64,000 nt of DNA from positions 62,001-126,000 of the forward strand of contig JAEUMY010000022.1 in NCBI GenBank assembly GCA_016791265.1. The letters are read 5' to 3'. The position numbers were made by a program, and so were the translations under genes. Of this stretch, positions 6,338 through 15,607 are shown one piece after another. Every line of letters begins with the position of its first letter. Position 1 is the first letter of the stretch. The notes beneath the pieces were generated by a model. It worked only from the letters and a program-made list of their open reading frames with translations, made no database searches and had not been told where the DNA came from. Source of the DNA: Betaproteobacteria bacterium. Lineage in GTDB: Bacteria > Pseudomonadota > Gammaproteobacteria > Burkholderiales > Usitatibacteraceae.

Positions 6338-7680
6338 GCCATGATCTCCTGCACCTGAAGTACAGACGCCGCCACGCCGCCAAACTTGCGCGCACCAGCG
6401 GAGCCGTTGAATGTCAGCGTGCCGGCCGCGACGGCACCGGCACGCATCCGGAACGTGGTTGCGCTTGTTGTTGCGGCACGCTGCTGGTGCGTCAGCACGG
6501 CGCTGAAAGACTGATTGGCCGATGCGTATTGCGCCGAGATGGACGCCAGCGCATTGGCCGTTGAGTCCTGGAAGAGCGCCATCGTCACTTGATCGACGGT
6601 GCTGACCGCAAAGTTGGCCACGATGTCGATGCGAAGCTGGTTGATCGCGGACGTGGGCGTGATGGCCTGCGTCATGAACTCGCCGCCTTCCGTGTTCTGC
6701 GGGATCGTGTCGTCCCAGGGCAGCGTGGTGGTCGTGGTCGCCACAGCACCGGTCTGGCTGCGGCGCAGCTGCACCACATCACCCGGCAGTGCCTGCCCGG
6801 GCGTGTACTGCCGCACGATGCTGGGCGCCGTGTTCCACGTTCCTGCTGTGGCGAGCGTGTACTCCAGGTACCCCAGCACCCGCATCGCCTTGCTGGTGAC
6901 GGCAGCGCCGGTGTAGATCACGCCCGCGTTGTCGCTCGCGGTATCCATGAGCGTGCTGGAGCGCAGGTCGTTGTCGGCCAGCGCCGCGATGCCGTCGGTG
7001 AGCTGGGTGTTGATGACGCCGAGGCGCGCCGTGCCGGCGTCGTTGAAGAGCACCAGCCATAGACGCGCCGGGACACTGTTGCTCATGCCCATCGTGGCCG
7101 TGCTGGGGATCGTGACCGACAGCGCGGCGGTGATCTCCAGGATCGAATAATCGCCATTGCCCGCGGTGGCCGAGCGGAACGCGACGCGGATTTTGTCCGA
7201 TGCGCTCGCGTCCGTGCCGGCCTTGGTCTTGAGCGCAATCGTCTCCGCGTTGCCGGCGCGGCTGGTTGCGATGGTCAGGTTATCCAACAGCGAGGGATCA
7301 TCCAGAATGGTCGGCGTCGCCGGCGGCTCGGTCACCAGCCAGCCGATGGTGCTGTTGATGTACATGCACCACGCGTCGGCGCTGATCGTCTTGTTCGCGG
7401 CCGCGCTGTTGATGTTGTTGCCGTTCCGGGCCAGCGTGATCGAGGTCACGGCCGTACTGCCCGGCGTGAAGCGGATCATGTCGCCTTCCGCCGGGCTGGC
7501 CGGCAGCGTGGCGGTCAGGCCGTTGACGGTGCAGCAGTACCGATAGCCGCGCACGGCCGCGAAGTTGGCCGTGCGGATGTCGAGAATCAGCAGCTCGTTG
7601 GCCAGCTGGTTCAGGAGCGAGATGTACGCCAGGCTGGACGGATCCGGCGCAGCGGCGAAGACAGGACGGGTGACGGGCAT
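6334..7680 (-). CDS. Putative tail fibre or receptor-binding protein
   Basis: This 448-residue, Ala/Thr/Ser-rich, beta-predicted protein lacks a signal peptide and lies between the tail-tip gene and a fibre-assembly-like gene. Residues 60-110 contain a short repeat-like beta region (PASPAEGDMIRFTPG, then ADAWCMYINSTIGWLV) typical of fibre shafts. The C-terminal 120 residues probably form the receptor-contacting domain. It carries no match to the DGR template, so it is not diversified by that system. The fibre role is inferred from position. Confidence 0.6.
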   Translation of the reverse strand: MPVTRPVFAAAPDPSSLAYISLLNQLANELLILDIRTANFAAVRGYRYCCTVNGLTATLPASPAEGDMIRFTPGSTAVTSITLARNGNNINSAAANKTISADAWCMYINSTIGWLVTEPPATPTILDDPSLLDNLTIATSRAGNAETIALKTKAGTDASASDKIRVAFRSATAGNGDYSILEITAALSVTIPSTATMGMSNSVPARLWLVLFNDAGTARLGVINTQLTDGIAALADNDLRSSTLMDTASDNAGVIYTGAAVTSKAMRVLGYLEYTLATAGTWNTAPSIVRQYTPGQALPGDVVQLRRSQTGAVATTTTTLPWDDTIPQNTEGGEFMTQAITPTSAINQLRIDIVANFAVSTVDQVTMALFQDSTANALASISAQYASANQSFSAVLTHQQRAATTSATTFRMRAGAVAAGTLTFNGSAGARKFGGVAASVLQVQEIMA

Positions 7681-7682
7681 GG

Positions 7683-8528
7683 TCAGGCTTCCACAATCGA
7701 GAAGGGCAGCGTGGTGCCCTCGGGATAGTCGGCAGAGAGGTCAGGGAGATCGGTGAACTTGGCGCCGATCAGGGTGTAGTCGCGCTCGAGTGCGGCGACC
7801 TCGCCTTCGGCGAAGGTGATGCAGAACTGCTTCCGCTTGCCGACGAGGCCGAGCGCCTCGGCCCAGGCCTGGCGCTCGGATTCGACCAGGTACGGGAAGC
7901 GGCCCGAGATCCGGCGGCGCGGCAGGCGGCCGTCACTCATGAGCGAGCCGCCGTCGGACTCTTCCTGCTCGGTGCGCTCCACGAGCCCAGCCTTCAGGCC
8001 GAACTCGGCGTTGACCAGCATCGTGTCGGCATCGCCCACCCACAGGCGTGAAATGTCGTTGTACTGCCACGAGTTCGTCGGGTCCGAGATGTCGAACTGG
8101 AAGGACAGGATCAACCCGGGCGTGAACCAGCGCACCCAGAATTTTTCGCCGATGAAGCCGTTGAAGATGCTGGAGCCAAGCGGACTGACACCCCACCAGA
8201 ACCCGTTGCCCAGGGCCGCCGCGTTGTAAGCCGCGACAGCCGTGGTATCCATCACCGGCGTGCCGGTCCAGTCGGCATTCGGGAAGCCGCGGAAGCGGAT
8301 CGTTGCCGCGGGCTCGAAATTGAAACCCTTCAACGCGGCGCAGCCGCACAGCCAGCCCTGCCCGCCCCACGTGCCTTTGATCGACTGCCCGCCCGCGGCC
8401 GGAAACCGGAACGTGCGCGCGCGGCGGGGATTCTTGAGGTTGTCGATCGGCCGGCCCGCGTACGGCGCGACGGTGCTGGACAGCGTGGCCAGATCGGCCG
8501 CGTTGAAGGCGGAGAAGCGCGCGGTCAC
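7683..8528 (-). CDS. Tail-tip-associated structural protein
   Basis: The 281-residue protein begins MTARFSAFNAADLATLS and has many aromatic residues in beta-like segments. It overlaps the 854-residue tail protein by 4 bp and precedes the fibre gene, so it is probably a virion component of the distal tail. I do not recognise a named family. There are no enzymatic motifs or membrane helices. Confidence 0.6.
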   Translation of the reverse strand: MTARFSAFNAADLATLSSTVAPYAGRPIDNLKNPRRARTFRFPAAGGQSIKGTWGGQGWLCGCAALKGFNFEPAATIRFRGFPNADWTGTPVMDTTAVAAYNAAALGNGFWWGVSPLGSSIFNGFIGEKFWVRWFTPGLILSFQFDISDPTNSWQYNDISRLWVGDADTMLVNAEFGLKAGLVERTEQEESDGGSLMSDGRLPRRRISGRFPYLVESERQAWAEALGLVGKRKQFCITFAEGEVAALERDYTLIGAKFTDLPDLSADYPEGTTLPFSIVEA

Positions 8529-11089
8529 TGGTAGTACTCCTCGGAAACAAAGGGATCAGACGACGTCACCACCGGGAACTGCTCCACCAGCGGCCGCCAC
8601 ACTTCCAGCTCGACGCGATCGCGCGCCGGGTTTTCGGCGATACCGACGACGATCGCGGCCACGCCTTCCTCCATGCCATCGCGCGGATGGGTCAGCAGGA
8701 TCTCGTCACCGAGCTCGAGGAGCATGCCGGCGGCGTCCACGAACACGGCGTTCACGACGGACGGCACGCGGTACAGGTTGTAGGTGCGCTGCGCCTCGGT
8801 CTCCGCGTCGGCCTTGTTGGCCAGGCACGTGGTCCGCGCCGGCGGGGTCACGCGCAGGATGTGGTTGGCCGGCTGCGACAGGCCGGACTCGCTTGGCGTG
8901 AATGTGGTGAGGCTTTGCGGCTTGCCGTACAGGTCCTTCTCGGTGAGCGTGGCCAACGTGGACAGATCCCCGCCGGTCTGGATCTGGTCGTTCGGTGCGT
9001 AGCCGATGCGCGAGGCTTCGTTCGGCAGGATGCGGCGAACCTGGCGCAGCTCGCGCAGGTCGTCGACCTCGAACTCGGCCACCGGCGCGCCGGCGGGCAA
9101 GTCGACGCGCGAGAGCTGCAACACACCGGTTCGCGACAGGCTCCAGAAGCCGCCGACCGACCCGATCAGCTCGGACATGATCTGGCCGCGCGCGGTCGTG
9201 TCCTCGATGTGCAGGCCGCCGACAGCGGAAGACTTGTTCGCCTTGAACGCGCTCAGCATGCCGTCGGCGTAGGCTGACGACGCGACGACGGTCACCAAAT
9301 CAGCCACCGAGCTGTTCGATGCCGGCACACCGGTGCCGTAGGTCAGCGGCGTGTCGGGTGTGGCGACCAGCTTCATGAGCACACCGAAGCCCGCGTTCAC
9401 GTCGTAATTCCGGCCGAGCAGCGTGCCGCCTGTTGTCGTGCTGGTCAGGTTGAGCGTCGCCCCGCCGCTGGTGGCGGACAGGGTAAGCTTGCTCGTGGTC
9501 GGAACCGTCTTGACGTAGTACTTGAAGTCGGCAGACATACCGCCTGGCAGCGTGCCCGAGCCGACCACCGTCGCGCCGACGGCCAGACCATGCGGAGCAT
9601 CCGTCGTGATTTCATCGGTGCCCGCATCGACTGCTGTGATCGTGCGCACCGGCTGATTCAGCGACACACCGCGATCGCGCACAGTGAAGCCGGGAAAGAG
9701 CGGCAGGACCCCGCCATAAAGCGCATTGTTGGTGGTCAGCCCCGTCACACCGAGCGGCGCAGCAAACGCCAGCGCGGTCTGATCGATCAGCTTCAGCGGT
9801 GCATTCAACACCTGGCCCAGCGCAATCGGGCGAATCCCGGCTGCGCTCGGGCTGGTGTCGAAATACGGCGCGGTGGTCTGTGCGATCGTGGTCGTGGTCA
9901 ACGGCCGCTGCTCAAGGACCTCGCGGCCGCGCACCTTGAAACCGAGCTTTCCGCGCCCGGGCTCAAAGATGTCGGCCACAGTGCCCATCTGCACCGGCTT
10001 GAAGTCGACGCGCCGCCACAGCGGATGGCCCATGAGCACGCGGTACGGCCGGCCATCCCAGTTCCAGGTCTTCCACTCATCGAGCAGACCGGCCCCCAGC
10101 GGATCCGGGATCTCGTTCTTGATGATGAGATCGCCGTACGAAATATTCGCGCCGCCGCGGAAATCGTCAGGCAGCTTGCGGCGCATCTCGGGTACGCCGA
10201 CGAGGATCTCTTCGTACGTCGCATGCGGGTACATGTCGGCCAGCTTTGCGCCGAAATCCACGTTCGCCACGCACACGCGAGCAGTGGCGGCCGCGCCGGC
10301 GCTGGTCTGGCCAAGCGGGTCGATCTCCGCCAGCACGCAGCGCACGGCATCCTGGGTGCGCAGGAAGTCGGTGAACTCGCTCCACGACTTCGGCGCATCG
10401 GGCGCATCCTCGTTCGACGTGCCGAACGAGTAGAACCAGAGGTACCGCTGGGCGTAGTTCTGACTGCCGGCGTCGGGCTTCCGGAAGCCAGCACCAGCAT
10501 CACCTGCGGCCGCGATGTTGCTGTCAGTGCGCTCGATGTTCCAGGTGCCGGGCTCGGTCGTGCCCGCGGCCCAGACTCGCAGCTTCAGCGCCGTGCCGCG
10601 CACCCGAAACCGCGCGAGGTAAACGGTGTTCGCGGCGAACGCGAAGGCCGCCGTGGCGCCGATGTCGGTGTCCACCCCGGCGTTGCCGTACACAATGGCC
10701 AGCGTGTTCGAGCCCCAGCGCAGATCGGCAAAGTACCCGGTGGCCGTCGTGGGCGAGCCGCTGCAGCGGGCCGCGAGACTTGCCTGCACGGAATCGTTTG
10801 CGGTACGCGCAAAGGCGGCAAGGATGTCGATGTCCGCCCGCCCGACGTCGGCGGTAACGACCGGCCAGCCGAGGTAGTACCGTCCCGCCCCGTTCAGCTG
10901 CTTGGCCGCATACCGGTCGCCGAGGTACTTCGGGCTGGCGTCGCTCGAATGCCACGCCAGCACTCGGAACGCGTTCGCGTGCGCGCCAAACGGCTCGACC
11001 GCGGCGACGTCAATGCCGCCGCCGGCGACGTTGAAACGCAAAGGGTTCTGAGCCTCCATCTCGAGGAAGTGCATGATCTGCCGGGCCAT
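8525..11089 (-). CDS. Large distal tail / tail-tip protein
   Basis: The 854-residue protein follows the tape measure by 4 bp, where lambda-like phages encode distal tail and hub proteins. The N-terminal 250 residues look like a beta-sandwich, the middle contains VRTITAVDAGTDEITT-type fibronectin-like strands, and the C-terminal 200 residues resemble a tail-tip/hub domain (LGDEILLTHPRDGMEEG). It is probably the largest tip component and takes the place of several lambda genes (M, L, I, J). The assignment comes from size and position. Confidence 0.6.
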   Translation of the reverse strand: MARQIMHFLEMEAQNPLRFNVAGGGIDVAAVEPFGAHANAFRVLAWHSSDASPKYLGDRYAAKQLNGAGRYYLGWPVVTADVGRADIDILAAFARTANDSVQASLAARCSGSPTTATGYFADLRWGSNTLAIVYGNAGVDTDIGATAAFAFAANTVYLARFRVRGTALKLRVWAAGTTEPGTWNIERTDSNIAAAGDAGAGFRKPDAGSQNYAQRYLWFYSFGTSNEDAPDAPKSWSEFTDFLRTQDAVRCVLAEIDPLGQTSAGAAATARVCVANVDFGAKLADMYPHATYEEILVGVPEMRRKLPDDFRGGANISYGDLIIKNEIPDPLGAGLLDEWKTWNWDGRPYRVLMGHPLWRRVDFKPVQMGTVADIFEPGRGKLGFKVRGREVLEQRPLTTTTIAQTTAPYFDTSPSAAGIRPIALGQVLNAPLKLIDQTALAFAAPLGVTGLTTNNALYGGVLPLFPGFTVRDRGVSLNQPVRTITAVDAGTDEITTDAPHGLAVGATVVGSGTLPGGMSADFKYYVKTVPTTSKLTLSATSGGATLNLTSTTTGGTLLGRNYDVNAGFGVLMKLVATPDTPLTYGTGVPASNSSVADLVTVVASSAYADGMLSAFKANKSSAVGGLHIEDTTARGQIMSELIGSVGGFWSLSRTGVLQLSRVDLPAGAPVAEFEVDDLRELRQVRRILPNEASRIGYAPNDQIQTGGDLSTLATLTEKDLYGKPQSLTTFTPSESGLSQPANHILRVTPPARTTCLANKADAETEAQRTYNLYRVPSVVNAVFVDAAGMLLELGDEILLTHPRDGMEEGVAAIVVGIAENPARDRVELEVWRPLVEQFPVVTSSDPFVSEEYYQ

Positions 11090-11093
11090 GGCG

Positions 11094-14000
11094 TCACCAG
11101 GCCATCGTGGCGTCGTTCAGCGCGCGCTGCTGCTTGTCCCCGTTGATGTCGGTGGAGCGGGCCAGGCGGCGCAGCAGCTCGGCATTCGTGGCGTTGGCCT
11201 GGCCGAGATCAGCGCGCAGCTGGTTCAGCGCCTTGACGATCTCCTGCGTATTCGCCGCAGTGTCGGCTGCGGTGACGGGCCGCACCTGCGCCAGGCCAGA
11301 CAGTCCGGCCGCCTGCGTGGCCACGGCAGCAGCTCCAGCCTGGTACCGCGCACCCGAGGCGTCCGCGGCGCGCAGCTCCTCGAGGTACGCCTGCGCGAAC
11401 GAGGTGTACTGCGCGAGCGCGTTCGCGTCACCGGCCTGCGCCTTCATGAGATTCTCGACGTACTGGCTCTGCGCGAAATCGAGCTGGCCCTCGGGCGACA
11501 GCGGCGAGAGCCGGTCATCCATGAAGAGACCGCGCAGCCACTCGGCGATGCCGTTCCGCGACTCACCCATCCGGTCCACCACCTGCGCGGTGACGGTGCC
11601 GAGCTGCTGGGTGCTCGTGTTGACCCGGTCTTGCAAGCTGTTGTACTGCGCATACAGCGAAATGATTTCGCTGAGCACGGTCTTCAGCTCGGGGCCGCCG
11701 GTGTTCATCAGGTACTGAATGTCGCCCGGGTTCGCGCCGCCGATCCCGCGGAACACCGCGAGCGGATCGAGGCCGCCGAGCAGCCCGGTCATACTCTGGA
11801 ACTGCGACACTAGGCCGACGGCCTTGCTTTCGATGTACTGCCGCGTGACGCCGCTGCCGAAAATTTGGCCAAGGTTGGCATTGAAGCCATCGAGCATCTG
11901 CTTCGTCGCCTGCTCGATCTGCTGCATCGCAGGCGCGACACGCACGAGCATCTCGAACATCGCGCGGCCAGACTCGGTGGACAGATCGATCTGGCTGCGC
12001 AGCGCGCGGTACGAGTCGATGTTCACCGGCAGGTTCGTGCCCGCCGCGGCGAACTCGTCCTGCACCATGCGGAACGCGGCGAGGAAGCTCTCGGTCTGGT
12101 CGACGCCGACGCTGTTGACGGTGGCCATGCCTTGCGTGATGCGCTGCAGCGTGGTGCCGAGCTCCTCGCCTTCGGTCTGCATCTTGCGCAGATTCTCCAG
12201 CGACAGGCCTTTGACGGTCGCGCCGCTGAGTTGCTGCACGAGCTGGGCGAAGAGGCCGATCTCTTTCACCAGATCTTCGGACGTGCCGGTGTACGCGCGC
12301 ACGTAGTCCGCGAAGGTCTTGTCGATCTGGTCGAACACCGTGCCGTACTTGACCTTCAGGTACTCCAGCGTCAACTGCGCGGCGGCGGTCTTGTCGTCTT
12401 TCGAGAACGCGAACTCGGCCGGCTGGCCATCTGTGCGGCGGTTGTAGCCGGCGAGCTGCGCTTGGATCGCGGCCATCTGCTCGGAAGACAACCCTCCGGC
12501 GAGCAGTTTGTCGATACCGCCCGTGCCAGCCATGAACGCCTGGATGCTGCGGTTCGTGGCGTCGTTGCCCTGCAGGTTCTTGAAGCCCTCGGGCCCGAAG
12601 ATGCCTTGCGTGGCGTACGCGTTGGCCGAGCCGCCGAAGCCGAGCTGACCCTTCCAGTTTTCGCCTTTGTCACCGAAGGCTTTGTGCAGGGCATAGATGG
12701 CGCCGATTGCAATGGCGGCCGGCCCCAGAAGAGACCCCAAACCTCCGGCAATGTTTCCGGCCCCCAGAGCAGTGATGCCTGCGCTGGTACTTGCGCCCAT
12801 GCTGCCTAGAAGGCCCAGCTCACCAATGCCGCCAACGAAGGCCCCAAGGCCGCCCGCGAACCCGCCCCCCATTCCAATGATTCCGCCGCCGACGGAGCTC
12901 AGCAAAGACCCAGCCATACCGCCGCCGCCACTTGTAAAAACATCCAGCAAGTTGCCCGCAATGGACCCTTGGCCTTGTTGCGAAGCCATCGCCGACAGCG
13001 AGGACATGCCCGTCGCACCGGCCGCCATATTCAAGAACCAGCGCTTGCCAAAGATGGCCACCATCTCAGCAAGCAGCGACTTGAACTGTTTTTTCAGATA
13101 GTCGACGGCCGAGCCCACGCCGCCGGTTAGCGCTTGTGCAAATCCGGCAGCGAGATCAGCCCCCCGCTCCCACAGACCGATGTTCTCCTGCAGTGCGTCA
13201 CGCTGCTGAATGAGCGCCGCCTTGATGTCGTACTCGCGATTGATCTTCTCGCGCTGGGCGGCATCGTTGACACTGGACAAAGCGCGTTCGCGGTCGAACT
13301 CCACATTGCGAAGCGCGCGAACACGGGCGCTTTCGCCGACCAGGTTAATCTCCTGCTTCAGCAGCTCGTTGCCGTCCGTGAGCGACTTCAGGATCTGGTC
13401 ACCCTTGACGATGTCGGCCGTGCCTGCAGCGTCGTACTCTTCTTGGGCGTCCGAGAGCTGCTTCAGCATGTCCTTTTGAAGCTTCATCCGGTCGATCAGA
13501 AAGGCCTTGGTGAGTGCCTGTTCGCGCTCGGCATCGGTGACCTTGCGGGTCGTGCGCTCGAACTCGCGCAGCTTGACCTCGGTTTCCACAACAGTCTTGT
13601 TGTAGGGCGACATGCTGCCGGCGAGCTTTTGATCAAGCCCGGCGAGAATGCTGCCGAAGCCATCTTTCACGCCTGCCGCAAGATGGCCGGCAATGCCCTT
13701 GCCCGCCTTGGTAGCGGCCGGCTTCACGGCTTCCGGAACGGCATCGAAGATCCTGGAAATGTCTTCGCCGAGTTTTCCGCTGATATCCGCGTTCTTCTCG
13801 CGGATGCCATCAAGGATCGCGCCGCCGTTGGTGAACAGCTCGCCCTTGAAGAAGGCAACGACCAGCGCACCGACGCCGCCGAGCACATTGCCCAGCTGCT
13901 CCAGAACGGCCTTGGCCGCCATGGCGCCACCCGCCAGCCACTTCAGGCCGGTGTTGATCGACTGGCCGATTTCGGCGAAGCCGCCACCCTTTTCCTTGGC

Positions 14001-14723
14001 TTCGACGAACATGTTCGCCAGCGCCTGCAAGGTCGGCAGAACAGCGGCCGCCACTTCGCGGAAGAAGGCGCCGAGCATCATCTGCAGCTTGGCGACGGTG
14101 TCGTTGAACGCATCGGCGCGGCTGGCCGTTTCCTCGGAAACACCGCCCCAGCGCTTCTGATCCTCGATCATTCGGCGCAGGCTTTCCCCGCCTTCGTTCA
14201 ACAGCGGGATCAGCTCCGCGCCGGCTTTGCCGAACACCTTCATGGCCAGCGCAGATTTCTCGGCACCGTCGGGCATCTTGGCAAACTGGTCGGCCAGCTT
14301 GATCAGCGTCCCTTCGGTGTCGCCGAGGCCTTTCTTGACGTCAATGCCGAGACTGCCGAAAACCGTCGACAGCTCCTTGTTGCCGGCCGCGGCATCGAAG
14401 AGCGCCTTCTGCATCTTGCCGACACCCTTGGCGACCGTGTCTAGATCGACGCCAGCGGTACGTGCGGCATATGCCAGGCCATCCAGCGTGGTCACTGAAA
14501 TGCCAGTGATCTTCTGAAGGTCGGCCAGCCTGTCGGCATAGTCGATCGCAGCCTTCACGCCGATGGTGAACGCCCCCGCACCCAGTGCGCCTGCCAGCCC
14601 GGCGAATGTCGACTTGAGCGAGGTCACCCGGTCATCGACCGACTTCATGCCGGACTTGACGGACGAGAAGGCGTCACCCGTCTTGTCGACCGCCTCGATC
14701 ACGATCTTTGCCAGATCGGTCAT
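11094..14723 (-). CDS. Tail tape measure protein
   Basis: This 1209-residue protein has an N-terminal helical segment (TGDAFSSVKSGMKSVDDRVTS), a TMP-type core around residues 40-200 with AIDYADRLADLQKITG, a Gly/Ala-rich hydrophobic part near 590-700, and long helical stretches elsewhere. It sets tail length and may help DNA entry. At the usual 0.15 nm per residue the tail would be near 180 nm, an estimate only. Its start overlaps the frameshifted chaperone by about 50 bp, as in lambda. Confidence 0.88.
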   Translation of the reverse strand: MTDLAKIVIEAVDKTGDAFSSVKSGMKSVDDRVTSLKSTFAGLAGALGAGAFTIGVKAAIDYADRLADLQKITGISVTTLDGLAYAARTAGVDLDTVAKGVGKMQKALFDAAAGNKELSTVFGSLGIDVKKGLGDTEGTLIKLADQFAKMPDGAEKSALAMKVFGKAGAELIPLLNEGGESLRRMIEDQKRWGGVSEETASRADAFNDTVAKLQMMLGAFFREVAAAVLPTLQALANMFVEAKEKGGGFAEIGQSINTGLKWLAGGAMAAKAVLEQLGNVLGGVGALVVAFFKGELFTNGGAILDGIREKNADISGKLGEDISRIFDAVPEAVKPAATKAGKGIAGHLAAGVKDGFGSILAGLDQKLAGSMSPYNKTVVETEVKLREFERTTRKVTDAEREQALTKAFLIDRMKLQKDMLKQLSDAQEEYDAAGTADIVKGDQILKSLTDGNELLKQEINLVGESARVRALRNVEFDRERALSSVNDAAQREKINREYDIKAALIQQRDALQENIGLWERGADLAAGFAQALTGGVGSAVDYLKKQFKSLLAEMVAIFGKRWFLNMAAGATGMSSLSAMASQQGQGSIAGNLLDVFTSGGGGMAGSLLSSVGGGIIGMGGGFAGGLGAFVGGIGELGLLGSMGASTSAGITALGAGNIAGGLGSLLGPAAIAIGAIYALHKAFGDKGENWKGQLGFGGSANAYATQGIFGPEGFKNLQGNDATNRSIQAFMAGTGGIDKLLAGGLSSEQMAAIQAQLAGYNRRTDGQPAEFAFSKDDKTAAAQLTLEYLKVKYGTVFDQIDKTFADYVRAYTGTSEDLVKEIGLFAQLVQQLSGATVKGLSLENLRKMQTEGEELGTTLQRITQGMATVNSVGVDQTESFLAAFRMVQDEFAAAGTNLPVNIDSYRALRSQIDLSTESGRAMFEMLVRVAPAMQQIEQATKQMLDGFNANLGQIFGSGVTRQYIESKAVGLVSQFQSMTGLLGGLDPLAVFRGIGGANPGDIQYLMNTGGPELKTVLSEIISLYAQYNSLQDRVNTSTQQLGTVTAQVVDRMGESRNGIAEWLRGLFMDDRLSPLSPEGQLDFAQSQYVENLMKAQAGDANALAQYTSFAQAYLEELRAADASGARYQAGAAAVATQAAGLSGLAQVRPVTAADTAANTQEIVKALNQLRADLGQANATNAELLRRLARSTDINGDKQQRALNDATMAW

Positions 14724-15093
14724 CAGACATTACCTTTCGTAGCGCGAGGTCGAGCGCGATGAGCGCTGTCACTTCGAACTGGGTTAGGGAGACCTGGCGC
14801 AACTTCTGCCAGGCGAGAATGAGGCCGGGATCGAGCGGACAGATATCGAGCCCGTTTCGTGGGCGCTGAAGATTCAGCTCGTCAAAGAAACCGAGAAGCA
14901 CGGCGCCCAGCTGGGAGAGCTGGACCGGCGGCTTCAAACCGGCCGGGGGCTCGTCGGGCGGCATCGATTCCGCCGCCTTGAGCAGGATGGCCCGACGCGT
15001 CGTGCGAATACTTCCGGCCTCGATCGGCCGGTCCAACTTGAAGCTCCATGCCGCGTACTCGATCAGATCGCGGAGGAGCTGGTCGTAAAATTT
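14674..15093 (-). CDS. Tail assembly chaperone, T-like part made by -1 frameshift
   Basis: This frame has no convincing start of its own (only TTG at 15036). It is open up to the slippery sequence at 15087-15093, where a -1 shift from the upstream frame gives ...DAR-KFYDQLLRDLIEYAAWSFKLD. The predicted fusion of about 278 residues corresponds to lambda gpGT, which holds the tape measure protein during tail assembly. The frame then overlaps the tape measure start by 50 bp. Confidence 0.8.
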   Translation of the reverse strand, partial: KFYDQLLRDLIEYAAWSFKLDRPIEAGSIRTTRRAILLKAAESMPPDEPPAGLKPPVQLSQLGAVLLGFFDELNLQRPRNGLDICPLDPGLILAWQKLRQVSLTQFEVTALIALDLALRKVMSDDRSGKDRDRGGRQDG

Positions 15094-15509
15094 CGGGCAT
15101 CCTCAAGCGCGGAGACGAGGAAGTTGCGCACGAGCACGTAGCGGGGCGCCTCAATGACAGACCGCAGCGCGTCACGGCTGAACGGCACAAGCTTGCCGTC
15201 AAGCGTGATGCCCGCCTCAAACTCGCCGGGCTTGGTCCGCGTTTTCCATCCGACCACCGCGAGCAGAATCTCTTCGTTCTTGTCGGCGATGTTTTCCTCG
15301 GGGTCCTTGAACAGCGCCTGACCGATTTTCGAGGGGCTCCTCTGGCCTTTGGCAGTGATCTCGCGGGCATGCTTCAGGTCATAGGCGCGGCGCACTTCGT
15401 GCGCAGGCGAGAGGATCTCGAAAACGATGCCGGTCCGCTTGCCATTGACTTCGAACTCGACATCCGACGAATCGGTGGTGATCGCTGCTTGGGATAGATC
15501 AAAGTTCAT
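15063..15509 (-). CDS. Tail assembly chaperone, G-like part
   Basis: This 148-residue zero-frame product starts at the ATG at 15509 and ends at 15063. It is acidic-to-neutral, with TDSSDVEFEVNGKRTG strands at the start. It lies between tail tube and tape measure genes, as in lambda. A fraction of ribosomes should shift at 15087-15093 to give the longer fusion. Both forms are needed in lambda at a fixed ratio. Confidence 0.82.
   Translation of the reverse strand: MNFDLSQAAITTDSSDVEFEVNGKRTGIVFEILSPAHEVRRAYDLKHAREITAKGQRSPSKIGQALFKDPEENIADKNEEILLAVVGWKTRTKPGEFEAGITLDGKLVPFSRDALRSVIEAPRYVLVRNFLVSALEDARNFTTSSSAI
15087..15093 (-). promoter_or_regulatory. Programmed -1 ribosomal frameshift site
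   Basis: On the minus strand the heptamer is A AAT TTT in the zero frame (codons CGA AAT TTT), an exact X XXY YYZ slippery motif. It lies 12 codons or fewer before the zero-frame stop, and the -1 frame is open to 14674. This is the position of the lambda G/T shift. Confidence 0.82.
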
Positions 15510-15557
15510 CGTGTTTCCTTTGGTGGGTAGTGCGTGGTTCTAGGTGGGGAAATGCAA

Positions 15558-15583
15558 ACGGCCCACCGTTGCGGGTGGGCCGT
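15558..15583 (-). terminator. Partial terminator after the tail tube gene
   Basis: ACGGCCCACC (558-567) pairs with GGTGGGCCGT (574-583), 10 bp around GTTGCG. On the minus strand TTTGCATTT follows. It would give more tail tube mRNA than chaperone mRNA. Confidence 0.6.
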
Positions 15584-15607
15584 CAGTACTGCGGTAAAGC
15601 CTCAGGA

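Noticed and set aside
6334..7680. Tail fibre as a third DGR target
   Set aside because: I see no stretch like the template (GCCGAGTGCTGCCCGTCC) in it, and no lectin-like STQYS motif.
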